A stretch of DNA of 64,000 nucleotides from Rusavskia elegans (taxonomy: Eukaryota; Ascomycota; Lecanoromycetes; Teloschistales; Teloschistaceae), in the NCBI GenBank assembly GCA_011316305.1, contig SAUG01000078.1:1-64000 (forward strand). Direction: 5' to 3'. Positions 20,801 to 34,188 of this stretch are shown piece after piece. The notes beneath the pieces are model-generated. The model did no database searches, was not told where the DNA came from, and saw nothing but the letters and a program-made list of their open reading frames with translations. Numbering within the stretch: the stretch's first letter is position 1; each line of letters starts with the position of its first letter. The position numbers and the translations under genes are program-made.

Positions 20801-23800
20801 CCGTACGGCTATGCGTGCCTGGGTTAAGACATTCCTTCACACTCCCGCAGACCAAACGAATGAAGACAGCCACACCCCTCAAGACTCCTTTGAACAAGAT
20901 AGCAAGTGCGTACCAAACCTGCGTCCTCTAAGCCACGAGATATCTATGCGAAACCAACTCATTTATCTTGATCCGCCTGCCAACTTTACTCGAACGAGCT
21001 GGCTATCGCAATTGCACGAGTGGCTCGGTGTTGTCTGCAATCAGCCCTTGATCGTAGCATCCAGGTACGAGATGCAAGTAGGGGAAAACAGATTCAAATC
21101 ATCCAGGCCGACGTTCGCGCATCTGCCGCACGAGTGCATGGACGATTTGTTTTCAGTGTACCAGATTATCGAGGGTAAGCTCCTGGAAATCGCTGAGTAT
21201 GTTGATAAATGGCTTCAATTCCAATCGCTTTGGGACCTCCAGTCAGAACAGGTAATTGATGCGCTAGGAGAAGACCTTGCCCGCTGGCTGCAGCTTCTGC
21301 AGGAGATCCGCAAGACAAGAGAAACGTTTGACACGACCGACGCATCACGGTCCTTTGGAACAGTAACAGTCTTCTACGAACAAGTTCAGACCAGAGTCAA
21401 TTCGAAGTATGACCAATGGCAACACGATATCCTGCAACAATTCGGGACCAGACTGGGGAACCGGGTACGTGAGATCCACGCGGACTTGGAGAACGCTTGC
21501 AGAGAGCTTGAGAGTGCATCACTGGAAGCATCTTCCACTGCGCAGGCCGTTGCATTCATCACTGTCGTCCAGCAATCGAAGAGAAAGGCTGATCTCTGGG
21601 AACCGGAGATTGAGGTCTTCCGTCAAGGTCACACCGCCCTCAAACGTTTACGCTATCAATTCCCTGCCGACTGGCTTTCTGTTAAGCAGGTCGATAACCG
21701 GTGGACCGAACTGTCCGAAATACTGGGTCGTAAATTAAAGATAGTCGACGATCAGACAGATGCGCTCCGAGCCAAAACTACTGCTGAGGACAAGGTGGTC
21801 GGCGGTAGGATCGTCGAAATCGTACAGCAATGGAACGATGAGAAACCAATCTCCGGCAACATTCCGCCAGAACAGGCGATCCTTACTTTAAAGTCGTTCG
21901 ACTCGCGACTGAACACCCTCCGTACAGATGCCGACATGGTCTTCAAAGCTAAGGAGGCCCTAGATTTGCCTGGAACGCCAGATAACGCGCTTTCAAGCAT
22001 ATTCGACGAGGTTCATGACTTCATGTCTGTCTGGTCCGCTCTCTCTACCATCTGGAAAAATTTGGGTGATCTTCGGGAGACTCAATGGGTAACCTTGCAA
22101 CCTCGAAAAGTACGTCAATCGATCGATGGCCTACTTCAGATGACGAAAGACATGCCGAGCAGAATGCGTCAATACGCCGCGTTCGAACACATTCAGGCTG
22201 TGCTGCGCCAGTATTTAAAAGTCAACCCACTGCTGGCCGACATGAAATCCGAAGCAGTTCGTGAGCGCCACTGGATCAAGATTTTCAAGGCTCTCAGGCC
22301 TGGTAAGAGATACTCGCAAGTGTCCATGAACCTTGGAGTCGTCTGGGATCTACAGCTATCTGCTGCTGAGCCTGTGATACGTGACATAATCGCACAAGCG
22401 CAGGGAGAAATGGCACTTGAGGAGTTCATCAAGCAGGTTCGTGATACATGGCAAAATTACTCTTTGGATCTCGTGAATTATCAGAACAAATGCCGTCTGA
22501 TCAAGGGTTGGGACGACTTGTTCGCCAAGTGTAGTGAACATCTCAACTCCTTGCAAGCGATGAGACATTCTCCTTACTACAAAGAATTCGAGGAAGACGC
22601 TGCAGCTTGGGAAGAGAAGCTCAATCGGGTCCATTTACTATTCGACGTATGGATCGATGTCCAGCGGCAGTGGGTATATCTAGAAGGAGTTTTCACAGGC
22701 AACGCAGATATCAAGCACTTGCTGCCAGTCGAGTCCTCGAGGTTTCAGAACATCAACTCCGAGTTCTACGCGCTGCTTAAGAAGGTCTACAAGTCTCCCT
22801 TTGTCCTTGATGTTTTGAACATCACAGGAGTACAAAAGTCTCTTGACCGTTTAGCTGAACTACTCAATAAGATCCAGAAAGCTCTTGGGGAGTATCTTGA
22901 ACGAGAGCGGACATCCTTCCCAAGATTCTATTTTGTTGGGGATGAGGACCTTCTCGAGATCATTGGCAATAGTAACGACGTTGCGAGGATCTCCAAACAT
23001 TTTAAGAAGATGTTCGCGGGTATATCGGGTCTTCTTTTGGACCCAGAGTCGACAATACTAGGCTTCACTTCAAAGGAAGGGGAGAATGTGATGCTGAAAT
23101 CCCCAATCTCGCTCGCAAAAACACCAAAAATCAACGATTGGTTGGCCGTCCTGGAAACCAACATGCGGCAAACACTGGCCGAGGTCCTTGCAGATGCGAT
23201 CGTATCCTTTCAGAACATGTACGACACGTTCGAGGAAGAATCTCAGTCACTCATGGAATACGTTGCCAAGTATCCAGCTCAAGTAGTGATTTTAGCATCT
23301 CAGGTGGTCTGGACGAGTTCTGTAGACACAGCATTGAGCCATGGAGGTAGCGACTTGCAAAAACTGCTGGCCAGTCAACTTAGGATGCTGGAGCTTCTGG
23401 CGACTATTGTTCTCGGTGATCTTGATCTTATCTCCCGGAAGAAATGTGAACATCTCATCACGGAATTTGTCCACCAGCGAGATAGGATCGGTCAATTGAT
23501 TGCAAGTCATGCGACCTCGCCAGTTCACCATGCCTGGCTGCTGCAAATGCGCTACGTCTACAATGCAAATCAGGAATATGTTAACCGCCTCCGCATTAAG
23601 ATGGCTAATGCCGATCTCGCATATGGATTCGAGTATCTCGGGGTGCCAGAACGACTTGTGCGTACACCGCTCACTGACCGGTGTTTCCTGACATTAACAC
23701 AAGCTATGGCCCAACGCCTGGGAGGGTCTCCTTACGGACCTGCTGGGACCGGTAAGACTGAATCTGTCAAAGCACTCGGAGTTCAGCTTGGCAGGTTTAC

Positions 23801-26800
23801 TCTTGTGTTCAACTGCGATGACACATTCGACTTCCAAGCCATGGGCCGCATCTTTCTCGGCATATGCCAGGTTGGGGCTTGGGGCTGCTTTGATGAATTC
23901 AACCGCCTGGAAGAGCGTATCCTTTCCGCAGTATCCCAACAGGTACAGAACATCCAGCTTGCACTTAAACGACTCGCCGAGAGCGGCGATTCTCAGCTTG
24001 AGCTTGCCGGTAGACAGTTCCGGGTGAGCGGCAACACCGGTCTGTTCATCACGATGAATCCAGGATATGCTGGTCGCTCTAATCTGCCGGACAATTTGAA
24101 AAAGCTCTTCCGTAGCGTCGCTATGTCTCGGCCCGATAAGGAGCTTATTGCTGAGGTCATGCTTTATTCCCAGGGTTTCAACCAGGCGAAGGACTTGGCC
24201 AGACAAGTTGTCCCGTTTTTCGATGCTTGTGATGCCCGTTTGACGAAACAAGCACATTATGACTTCGGGCTGAGAGCTTTAAAGAGTGTCCTTGTCAGCT
24301 CAGGTGGGCTAAAACGCTCAAGACTGACATTAACCCAACAGCCAGAGCAGGTTGAGCCCGAATTAGAGCCCCAGATACTAGTCCAAAGCATCTGCGAGAC
24401 TATAGCGCCCAAGCTTATCAGTAGAGACATTGAAAGTATGATGCAAGTGCAACTGGAGTTTTTCCCAGGCGTCAAGTACAAGCCTGCGAGCCTAGAACAA
24501 CTTCGAGACACCATCAGAGCAGAGGCGGCCGAGCAGCGATTGGTGATCAGCGATGCATGGATGACAAAGATCATACAGCTCTATCAGATCCAGGCCATCC
24601 ATCACGGAGTTATGATGGTAGGGCAGTCCGGTTCCGGTAAGTCGGCCGTATGGAAGATCCTTCTGCAGGCTCTCCAACGCCTTGAAGGGGTCGAGGGCGT
24701 CTATCACTTGATTGATCCTAAGGTCATGTCGAAAGAGGCACTATACGGCAATCTCGACAGTACTACTCGCGAGTGGACGGATGGACTTTTCACGAGCATC
24801 CTACGGAAGATCGTGGACAATCTGCGTGGAGAAGACTCCAAGCGACACTGGATTGTTTTCGATGGCGACGTTGATCCTGAATGGGTCGAAAACCTGAACA
24901 GTGTTCTGGACGATAACAAGATGCTAACCTTGCCTAACGGCGAGCGCCTAAATCTACCTTCGAATGTGCGAATCCTGTTCGAGGTTGAGAATCTCAAATA
25001 CGCCACATTAGCAACCGTCAGTCGATGTGGCATGGTCTGGTTCAGCGAAGAGACTGTCACCTCGGACATGATGTTGTCTCACTATCTTGACAGTCTCCGC
25101 AGATCCTCCTACGAGGAGAGCGACGAGGAGACCGCTGGTCAAAGTTCTGTGGATACTCTCGCCATTCAGAAAATGGTTGCCAACATTGTGGAGACGAGCC
25201 TTGCAGCCGAATGCCTTCTCGAGAAGGCGCTCTTTCAAGCCACCAAGTACCACCACATCATGGAGTTCACAGAGATCCGAGCTCTAAACACCATGTTTTC
25301 TCTCATTAATAGGTGCTCGCGGGCTATCATCGATTACAACGTTCAGCACGAAGATTTTCAGCTCGATAGCGACCAAGTGGAAGCTTATGTTTCAAGAAAG
25401 CTACTGCTGGCCCTCGTATGGGCCTTCACAGGAGACTGCCCACTGACCGAACGTAAGACCTTTGGCCAATACATTTGCGGCCTCACCACGGTCGATGCAC
25501 CTCCTCTCGGGGAACCGGCGTCTATCATTGATTATGATGTGTCTCTACCCAACGCAGAATGGATTGCATGGCAATCACAAGTCCCAAATATTGACGTCAA
25601 TACCCATTCTATCGTCCAGACAGATGTCGTAATCCCAACACTGGATACTGTCCGGCATGAGGATATCCTATACTCGTGGCTGGCCGAGCATAAGCCGTTG
25701 GTATTGTGTGGTCCGCCGGGCTCTGGAAAGACCATGACGCTTTTTGCGGCCCTGCGCAAATTGCCTGACATGGAAGTTGTTGGCCTTAATTTCTCGAGCG
25801 CGACCACTCCTGAGTTGCTGATCAAGACCTTTGATCAATATTGCGAATACAGAAAGACAGTCAATGGCGTGGTCATGTCACCGTCTCAGATTGGTAGATG
25901 GCTTGTTCTTTTCTGCGATGAGATCAACCTACCTGCGCCAGACAAATATGGTAGCCAACGGGTGATATCATTCTTGCGCCAACTGGTGGAACAGAATGGA
26001 TTCTGGAGAAGCGTAGACAAGACGTGGGTCACCCTTGAACGGATACAGTTCGTGGGTGCTTGTAATCCTCCAACGGATGCTGGACGTCATGCAATGGGTC
26101 CCAGGTTTCTGCGCCATTCACCCATTGTCATGGTGGACTATCCCGGCGAACAGTCTTTGCAACAGATATACGGAACCTTCAATAGCGCTATCCTGAAAAT
26201 TCTACCAAGCCTTAGAGGCTATTCTGATGCACTGACAAAAGCAATGGTCCAGCTTTACATCGAGTCCCAATCAAGGTTTACTACGAAGATCCAACCCCAT
26301 TATGTATACTCACCTCGTGAATTGACAAGATGGGCTCGAGGCATCTACGAGACCATCAAGCCTTTGGAGACTTTGCAACTAGAGGGCCTTGTCAGAATCT
26401 GGGCTCACGAAGCCCTGCGTCTGTTCCAGGATAGACTGGTCTCTGAGGATGAACGGCAATGGACACAGGCCAGTGTCAACCGTATTGCACGCGAACACTT
26501 TCCTAACATCGATGAGCTCGCTGCGTTGCAGGCTCCGATCCTTTTCTCAAACTGGCTATCAAAGAACTATATCCCAGTTGAGCGAGAACAGCTTCGAGAA
26601 TTCGTCAAAGCTAGACTCAAGACCTTTTGCGAGGAAGAGGTGGACGTACCCCTCATACTCTTCAATGATGTACTCGAGCATGTTCTCCGCATTGATCGGG
26701 TATTCCGTCAGCCCCAGGGCCATCTCATCCTCATCGGAGTCAGTGGCAGCGGCAAAACAACACTTTCGCGTTTCGTTGCCTGGATGAACGGCTTGAAAGT

Positions 26801-29800
26801 ATTCCAGATCAGGGTACATGGTAAATACTCTGCACATGATTTCGATGAGGACCTGCGAGACGTCCTCCGAAGATGTGGGTGCCGAGGGGAGAAGGTTTGC
26901 TTCATCATGGATGAGTCTAATGTACTGGATTCAGCATTCCTGGAGCGCATGAACACCCTACTAGCCAATGCGGAGGTTCCCGGCCTTTTCGAGGGCGACG
27001 ACTTCGCAACGCTGATGACGGCATGTAAAGAGGGAGCACAGCGGCAGGGGCTACTGTTGGACTCTCAGGAGGAACTTTACAAGTGGTTCACCCAACAGAT
27101 CATCAGGAACCTGCACGTCGTCTTCACCATGAACCCGCCCAAGGACGGTTTGTCGTCTAGAGCTGCTACGAGTCCAGCTCTGTTCAATCGTTGTGTCTTG
27201 AATTGGTTCGGTGACTGGTCTGATCAGGCTCTATTCCAGGTCGCCTCCGAATTGACTCATTCCGTGGATCTTGATCAACCCAACTTTATTGCGCCTGATA
27301 GCATTCCCGTCGCATTCAAAGAACTTCCTCTCCCGGCTTCACACCGCGACGCGGTAGTCAACTCGATGGTCTACGTCCATCAATCAATTCGTCGGTTTAA
27401 TCAACGTCTTGAACGACAACAAGGACGTGTCACTTACCTCACCCCCCGGCATTTTCTGGACTTCGTTGCACAGTACGTGCGCTTGTTCAGCGAGAAGCGC
27501 GAAGAACTGGAAGAGCAACAGCGCCATCTGAATATCGGACTGGAGAAGCTTCGAGACACCGTGGACAAGGTCAGGGAGCTAAGAGCAAGTCTAGCACAGA
27601 AGAAACATCAATTAGAACTCAAAGATACGGAAGCCAACGAGAAGTTGCAGCGCATGATTGCTGACCAGCGAGAGGCGGAGCAACGAAAGTCGATTTCTAT
27701 GAAGATCCAGGTTGAACTTGACAAGCAAGAGGACGAAGTTGCCACGCGAAAAGACGTCGTGAACGCAGACCTCGAAAAAGCAGAGCCAGCTATTCTCAGC
27801 GCGCGAGACAGCGTCAGCAACATCAAACGCCAGCAGCTTAACGAGGTCAGGTCGCTGCCTAACCCACCGACGGGCGTCAAGCTAGCTCTTGAGGCTGTAT
27901 GTACGCTGCTCGGCCATAAGGTTGACAGTTGGAAGACTATTCAAGGTCTTGTGCGCCGAGATGATTTCATCGCCAGCATCGTTGGCTACGACAACGAACG
28001 TCAAATGACAAGGAGTCATCGATTGAAGATGCAGAACGATTTCCTCTCCAAGGATGAATTCACGTATGAGAGAGTGAATCGAGCCAGCAAGGCCTGCGGT
28101 CCACTTGTCCAATGGGTGGAAGCGCAAGTCAACTACTCTGCGATTCTGGACCGGATCGGCCCTCTACGAGAAGAAGCTGCACGGCTTGAAGACCAGGCAG
28201 TGCAGACCAAGGCTGAAGCTCAGGCAATCGAGAAACAGATCAAGAACTTGGAAGACAGCATCGCAAGGTACAAGGCCGAGTACGCTTCCCTGATCAGTGA
28301 GACACAAGCCATCAAGACAGAGATGTCTCGCGTCGAGTCCAAGGTGGATCGCAGCGTGCAATTACTCGACAGCTTATCATCGGAGAGGACCAGATGGGAG
28401 CAAGGGAGCACGTCATTCGAGACCCAGATCGGTACTATTGTAGGTGATGTGCTTCTGGCATCCGCTTCACTTGCGTACAGTGGTCTCTACGACCAGCAAT
28501 TCCGCAAAGCCGTGACGGATGACTGGTTAGGCCAACTGACCCTGTCGGGCATCGAATACAAAGCCCCTAACCCGATAACCGAATACCTGTCGACTGCCGA
28601 CGAGCGCCTCAAATGGCAGGGAAACAGTCTGCCAGTCGATGACCTATGCACAGAAAACGCCATCATCCTGAAGCGCTTCAATCGCTATCCGCTGATCATT
28701 GACCCTTCCGCCCGAGCCACTGAGTTCTTGCAGAACGAGAATAAGGAACGGCGCCTGACTGTGACCAGCTTCCTTGATGATTCGTTCATCAAGCAGCTGG
28801 AAAGCGCTCTTCGCTTCGGCAACCCAATATTGATCCAGGATGCCGAACACTTGGACCCCGTGCTGAACCATGTCCTCAACAAGGAGTACCAGAAGACTGG
28901 TGGACGCGTATTGATTCAGCTCGGCAAGCAAGAGATTGATTTCTCACCGGCCTTCAGGCTGTATCTCAGCACACGAGATCCCTCCGCAGCATTTCCCCCA
29001 GATATTTGTAGCCGAACCACCATCGTCAACTTCACCATCACCCGCAGCAGTCTCCAGACGCAATCGCTGAACGATGTACTCAAATCCGAACGTCCAGATG
29101 TGGACAAGAGGAGGTCGAACCTGGTGAAGATGCAAGGCGAATTCAACATGCACTTGCGCAAATTGGAGAAGCGTCTTCTCCGAGCTTTGAATGATTCCAC
29201 GGGCAACATACTTGATGATGATATCGTTCTTGAAACGCTCGAGACATTGAAGAAAGAAGCTGCGGACATCGCAGAGAAAATGGCTGAAACCACCGGGGTC
29301 ATGGCTGAGGTCAACGCGATCACAGCCCAGTACAACGCCATCTCGCAAGCTTGTAGCGCAGTGTACGCCGTTCTGGAACAGCTCCATCATCTCAACCATT
29401 TCTACCAATTCTCCCTTCAGTACTTCATCGATATTTTCCACACCGTTCTGAGCGACAACCCGAATCTCAAAGGCGTCGCCAATCACGACGCTCGCGGACA
29501 AAGGATTCTCCGCGATTTGTTCGTTAGCACATATCGACGAACGTCCCTGAGTCTCCTCCAAAAAGATCGGATTACTTTTGCCTTGCTGCTCGCCCGGGCT
29601 TCACCATATGTGAAGGATAAAGCGTTGGTTGACACCATTCTCGACCCGGCAATAATGGGACACGATGTTTCAAACAGCAGCCAGCAAAGATCAGAAGTGC
29701 TAGCTGGAGTTTCTCGTATGAAGGTCTTGCAGACTCGATTGGAGAACGTCCCCACCGACCATTGGAATCATTTCTGGGGAGAGGAATTGGCAGAGAACTT

Positions 29801-31060
29801 TGTCCCAGGTAGACGGGATGATAGCGCAACTGAGGTAGATCACCAGCTTCGATCGGTCCTTCTCATCAAAATGTTCCGTATCGATCGATTTGTGCCAGCT
29901 GTCGAGAAACTCATTGTGGCTACATTTGGACCCGAGGTCTTCCAAGGTGGTGAGGACCTTGATGATGTTGTCGTTCAGGTCGATTCCGCGACGCCGATCG
30001 CCCTGGCCTCCAACCCCGGCTTTGACGCCAGCTACAAGGTAGGCAACCTGGTGGACAGACTCCAGGTACCGTGCTCCAATATCGCCATGGGTTCCAACGA
30101 GGGTCCACGTAGCGCGGACAAAGCGCTCAGCGAAGCCGCCGCGACCGGTCGTTGGGTACTGGTCAAGAACGTGCATCTCGCACCGATGTGGCTCCAAGGC
30201 CTCGAAAAGCGACTCGGATCATTGAAGCCGCATGCGAACTTCCGACTTTTCCTGTCGATGGAGACCAGCCCGAAGATCCCTGTCAATCTTCTTCGGACGT
30301 CTCGAATACTCATGTACGAACAGCCGGCGGGCGTTCGGGCCAACATGCAAGACTCGCTATCCAGCCTGGCGAACCGGGCGAGCAAGCAGCCGGTGGAGAA
30401 AGCCCGAATATATCTTCTCCTGTCGTTCTTGCACGCCGTGATTCAGGAGAGGCTACGATACGCGCCGACATTGGGATGGAAAGGTCTCTGGGAGTTCAAC
30501 GACAGTGACGTAAGTCGGATGGTGTCTTGCTAGTGTTGGCATAGATGACTGACTTGTGCCAGTATCAATGTGCGGCCTTCATCATTGACACATGGGTCGA
30601 TAGCGTGGCTCAGGGACGAAGCAACGTGGCGCCGGTCAAGATGCCATGGGAGCTCCTGCGCACTCTCATCACGGAAACGTACGGCGGCAAGATAGACGAT
30701 GAAGGAGACTTCCAACAACTGAGTGCGATGGTGGATCAATGCATGACGCCTGAAGCGTTCGAAGATGGCCATAAACTGGCGGAAGGAGTTGGGGGGCAAG
30801 AAGCGGGGGCATATAGCGAGGGAGACGGGGGCCTGACGGTGCCTGAAGGTACGACGGTGGCGGACTTCATGGCATGGGTGAAAGAGTTGCCGGAACGCGA
30901 GCCCCCAACATACCTGGGACTGCCAGCGAATGCAGAGAAGCTGCTACTGATCGGACATGGGGAAAGTACCATGGCGAACGCTGGTCGAATTGCAGAGATG
31001 TTGCAAGAAGAGGAGCAGCTGGAAGAAGATGAAGAGCAGAAAGAGGAGGAGAAAGAATAG
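17860..31060 (+). CDS. Cytoplasmic dynein heavy chain
   Basis: Three exons (17860..18160, 18211..30509 and 30563..31060) encode 4365 residues, close to the length of the Neurospora and Aspergillus cytoplasmic dyneins (ro-1, nudA). The motor moves cargo, nuclei and vesicles toward microtubule minus ends. The N-terminal tail (about 1-1400) binds the other subunits. Walker A loops lie at about 1943 (AAA1, GPAGTGKT), 2238 (AAA2, GQSGSGKS), 2601 (AAA3, GPPGSGKT) and 2943 (AAA4, GVSGSGKT). The AAA1 Walker B (CFDEFNR) is near 1994. The stalk is a coiled coil with the microtubule-binding tip around 3335 ([12 protein letters not shown]). The protein ends soon after AAA6 in a Glu-rich tail (about 4335-4365). 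It lacks most of the C-terminal domain of animal dyneins, which is normal for fungi. The start is the ATG MEVVTPG. Confidence 0.96.
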
Positions 31061-32136
31061 TCGGCGCCAAGGTCTCGATTCTCTTTGGGGGTGGGTTGAT
31101 CAAGCGGGAAGCATCGAGCATTGCAGGCGTCCAAGCATCCGAAGTGCATTTAGCCTGGAGTCAGGGATATACCCCGATTGTTCTGCGTGGCTGGCATTTA
31201 TGTTGGGTTGTGGCTAGACTGGTAGTTGGTCGTTCGGTACATGATAGTACATGACTGTGCTTCCAGACGAATGATATCAGATGTCTGTTCCGGTCTAGGA
31301 GACTGACCTCCGACGTGATTGCGGATAATTCGAGAAGGTGTCGGCTAAGTGTACTTAGTGGTGGAGGTCTCTCTTCAAAAGCCCCGAGATATTGCCGCTG
31401 GTAGTGTACCGCATCAAGGAGCAACCAGCGAAAAGATGTGAGACAAAGTGTCAGATCGAGTATCATGTATGTGCCGGCCTCCCGGCTCTCGCTTGAGTCG
31501 GCTGTCGTCGTGGACTGTGCGCTGGGAGGATGGAGAGACCAGAGTAGTGTCGAATCGGGAAGACAACGACGACTCTAAGGTACTGATTCTAGACCGAATC
31601 ATGTATGCGCTATAATCACGTCATTCACCGAATTCAAAAGATGCAATAATAGCAGCTTTTACTCCTGGTACCGTACAAGGCACAGCTGCAGGATATCTCG
31701 AGTAGAGGAATCTGAAACGCCTTCAGACGGTGACGGAAGAAAAGCCCGGGTTCGCCGTAGAGTATAAAATAATACTACTAAAGGTATCCATCCGTAAGGT
31801 AAGGTAAGGTAGTCCTCACACAGACGCTCCCTCAGCAAGCGCCCTTACAACTGAAACACAGGCGTGGAACGCGTAAGGATGCTATGCTTCGCAACAGTCC
31901 ACCCACCGCACCATCGGCTCACCCTGCCGTAGTCCGCTCGTCTTCTCAACATCATTGGCCATTCCCCCCGCATGCATCTGACGCTTGATAATGATGGCTT
32001 ATCGGCTTGGAACAATGCACACTTCTGATAACAGCAGCCAACACTTGCAGAACGTGCCAATAATATAAGTAAGACTTCCGCCATGTCCAAGCGTTCCCTC
32101 CGTTCCCTCTGGCGTTGGCCTCCCTGATTATCATTC
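31061..32136. other. Intergenic, no gene seen
   Basis: About 1.1 kb of 3' flank of dynein and 5' flank of the GNAT gene. A GTAAG tandem repeat is present at about 31795-31811. No RNA gene or convincing frame is visible. Confidence 0.45.
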
Positions 32137-33464
32137 ATGTCTTCTCTGCACCATTCGTCTGTTCGACTGTCCGATCTGGATCCCCTGACCGAATGGGATC
32201 TGGGAACAGTCTTGAAGCTGGGGGACACCCTTGATAGCATTCCCGCCTATCGATATTCTGCCAGTGAGTCTCATCTCTTTTTTCTTCTTCTTGAATATTG
32301 CATCAGATGAAGCACACGACACCCATCTCCATTCGGACCAACTTCATCTCCTTCCATCCACCACAGCCCTAACCCCAATCGCTCCGCTCCCCTTGCCAAA
32401 ATTTGCACACTACATCGATTATCATGGGGAATCTCCGCTGACCATCCTCCCTACAGCCTTCCTCTCCACCCTCCGTACAAACATTCAACTCTCCACAATC
32501 GACGCATCATACCAGCCATACCCCACAATGTCCATCTCCGCTCCGCCACCTCCAACCACATCCGCCCAATCTCTCACCGCCGATCTCCCTACCCTATCAA
32601 CCTACCCCACAACCGCCCAAAGCGACCGCACTTCCGCCCTCCACCTCGTCGCCGACTCCATCGCTCAACAACGCCAATCCGCCTCTTTCAGCTTAATCAC
32701 CCATCCCTACCCCCTCTCCTTCACCATCCTCGTCCTCGGCATCCTCTGCCAATACCTCGACTTCGCCACCTTCGCCACCACCGCCGCCGGCATCGTCATG
32801 ATCCTGCTCCTCGGCGTGAGGATGATGACGGGCGGCTACATCTCCCTCGCCGAAACCATCAACTTCACCTGGCTCGAAGGCCCCGCCGGCCTGCGCGTTG
32901 GCGGCAAGAAGGGCCACGGCCGAAGTCCGAGTGGAGGTGCCTCGGGAAACGTCGACCCGGCTCCGCTTACCAAGACGAATTCCGGCAACGTCGTCAGCGT
33001 GGGTAGCGGCAACGGGAAGCGTTCCCGGAATAATAGTAATTCCTCCTCTCGTGGCGAGGCCAAGGATGTCGAGAATATGGTCATCGTGAGCAAATGGGGC
33101 GAGGAGGAGATCATCGGTGCCTTGGTCGTGCGGGTGTCGAGGAAGGAGAAGAAGGCCGTCATCCGGGCCTGGACCGTGAAGTTGCGGTATCGAGGCAAAG
33201 GCGTGGGTAGGGGGTTATTGGAGGAGTGCGTGAGGGTTGCGAAGGGGAGGGGTTGTGGACAGGTGGAGTTTGAGAGGGAGCATGCTAGTGAGTTTCTTCC
33301 CGCTTTAACTCAATTTGGTTTTGGGTGAGGACAGGATGCTGATCAAGCTGCTAGATTCGCATAAAGTGCTTCCGGATATCTTCAACAAGGGTTTCGAGAG
33401 GAGGGAGAAGAGGGCCAAGGGCGTGTTGGTTGAGGTGTTGAAGGAGCAGGGTGTTGGGAGATGA
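32137..33464 (+). CDS. Membrane-associated GNAT-fold N-acetyltransferase-like protein
   Basis: Three exons (32137..32263, 32307..33287 and 33355..33464) encode 405 residues. A hydrophobic region at about 178-213 (LSFTILVLGILCQYLDF, then GIVMILLLGV) forms one long or two short membrane helices. After a Ser/Gly/Asn-rich linker (about 240-290), the C-terminus carries the acetyl-CoA loop of GNAT enzymes near residues 336-345 (RYRGKGVGRGLLEE). It is preceded by strands such as IIGALVVRV and VIRAWTV. The intron 2 junction joins EREHA to NSHKVLPD. GNAT proteins transfer acetyl from acetyl-CoA to amines; the acceptor here is unknown. The layout resembles NAT8-type enzymes, which also carry a membrane segment, but the Ser-rich insertion is different. 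Confidence 0.8.
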
Positions 33465-34188
33465 ACGTTGGATATGATACCCGGGATTGGAATGGCTGAC
33501 TTTGGAGTCCGAGGGGATTGATGGGATGTGGATTAATACACCCAGGTCCAAATGATTTCCAGTGATACCAGGATATAGGCGATGACAGATACCAGGATAT
33601 ACCTTGGCGATGACACAAACGTACTTATAGATGAGAAGTCACGAATTATGAAGTACGATAATTGCGGACGTCGAGATTCTTATCTTCTGATGCCTCTCTG
33701 CCAAAGTGCAAATTCTAAATCATGTTGTACATACACGATGAGGGTGAACAATGCTGACCAATCCGATAATTTTATCAAGAGAGAATCCACTCAACGATCG
33801 TACTTCATCACATTCAGGAAAAGCAGGAAACATAGCTGGTATATTATCCTCATCATCGAGATTCAATTCCAATAACATTTCTAGCTCCCATCGCATGCAA
33901 ACACCGTCTAACCTCATTTTACCAGCCAACCCTCTTTTACCCAAACTGAAAACATCTCGCTAAGAGCCACAACCTGCATAGATTTCCAAGTCAGCATGCC
34001 TGATATTGGACCAAAGCAACTGTCTCGGGAATACAAATGGGAATAACGACATGATAAGTACATCCGAGACCTCGATTGTCACCAGTCGAGGTCTTCTCAA
34101 GAACCCAGCTTGCTGGGGGAAAGCCAGGCGGGATTGGGGCCAAAGCAGCTCCGGAAAGTGACTTACTTACTAACCCAGACGAACATCA
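33465..34188. other. Intergenic between convergent genes
   Basis: This stretch lies between the 3' ends of the GNAT-like gene (+) and Svf1 (-). It is AT-richer than its neighbours, with only short frames, and presumably holds both 3' untranslated regions. Confidence 0.5.
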
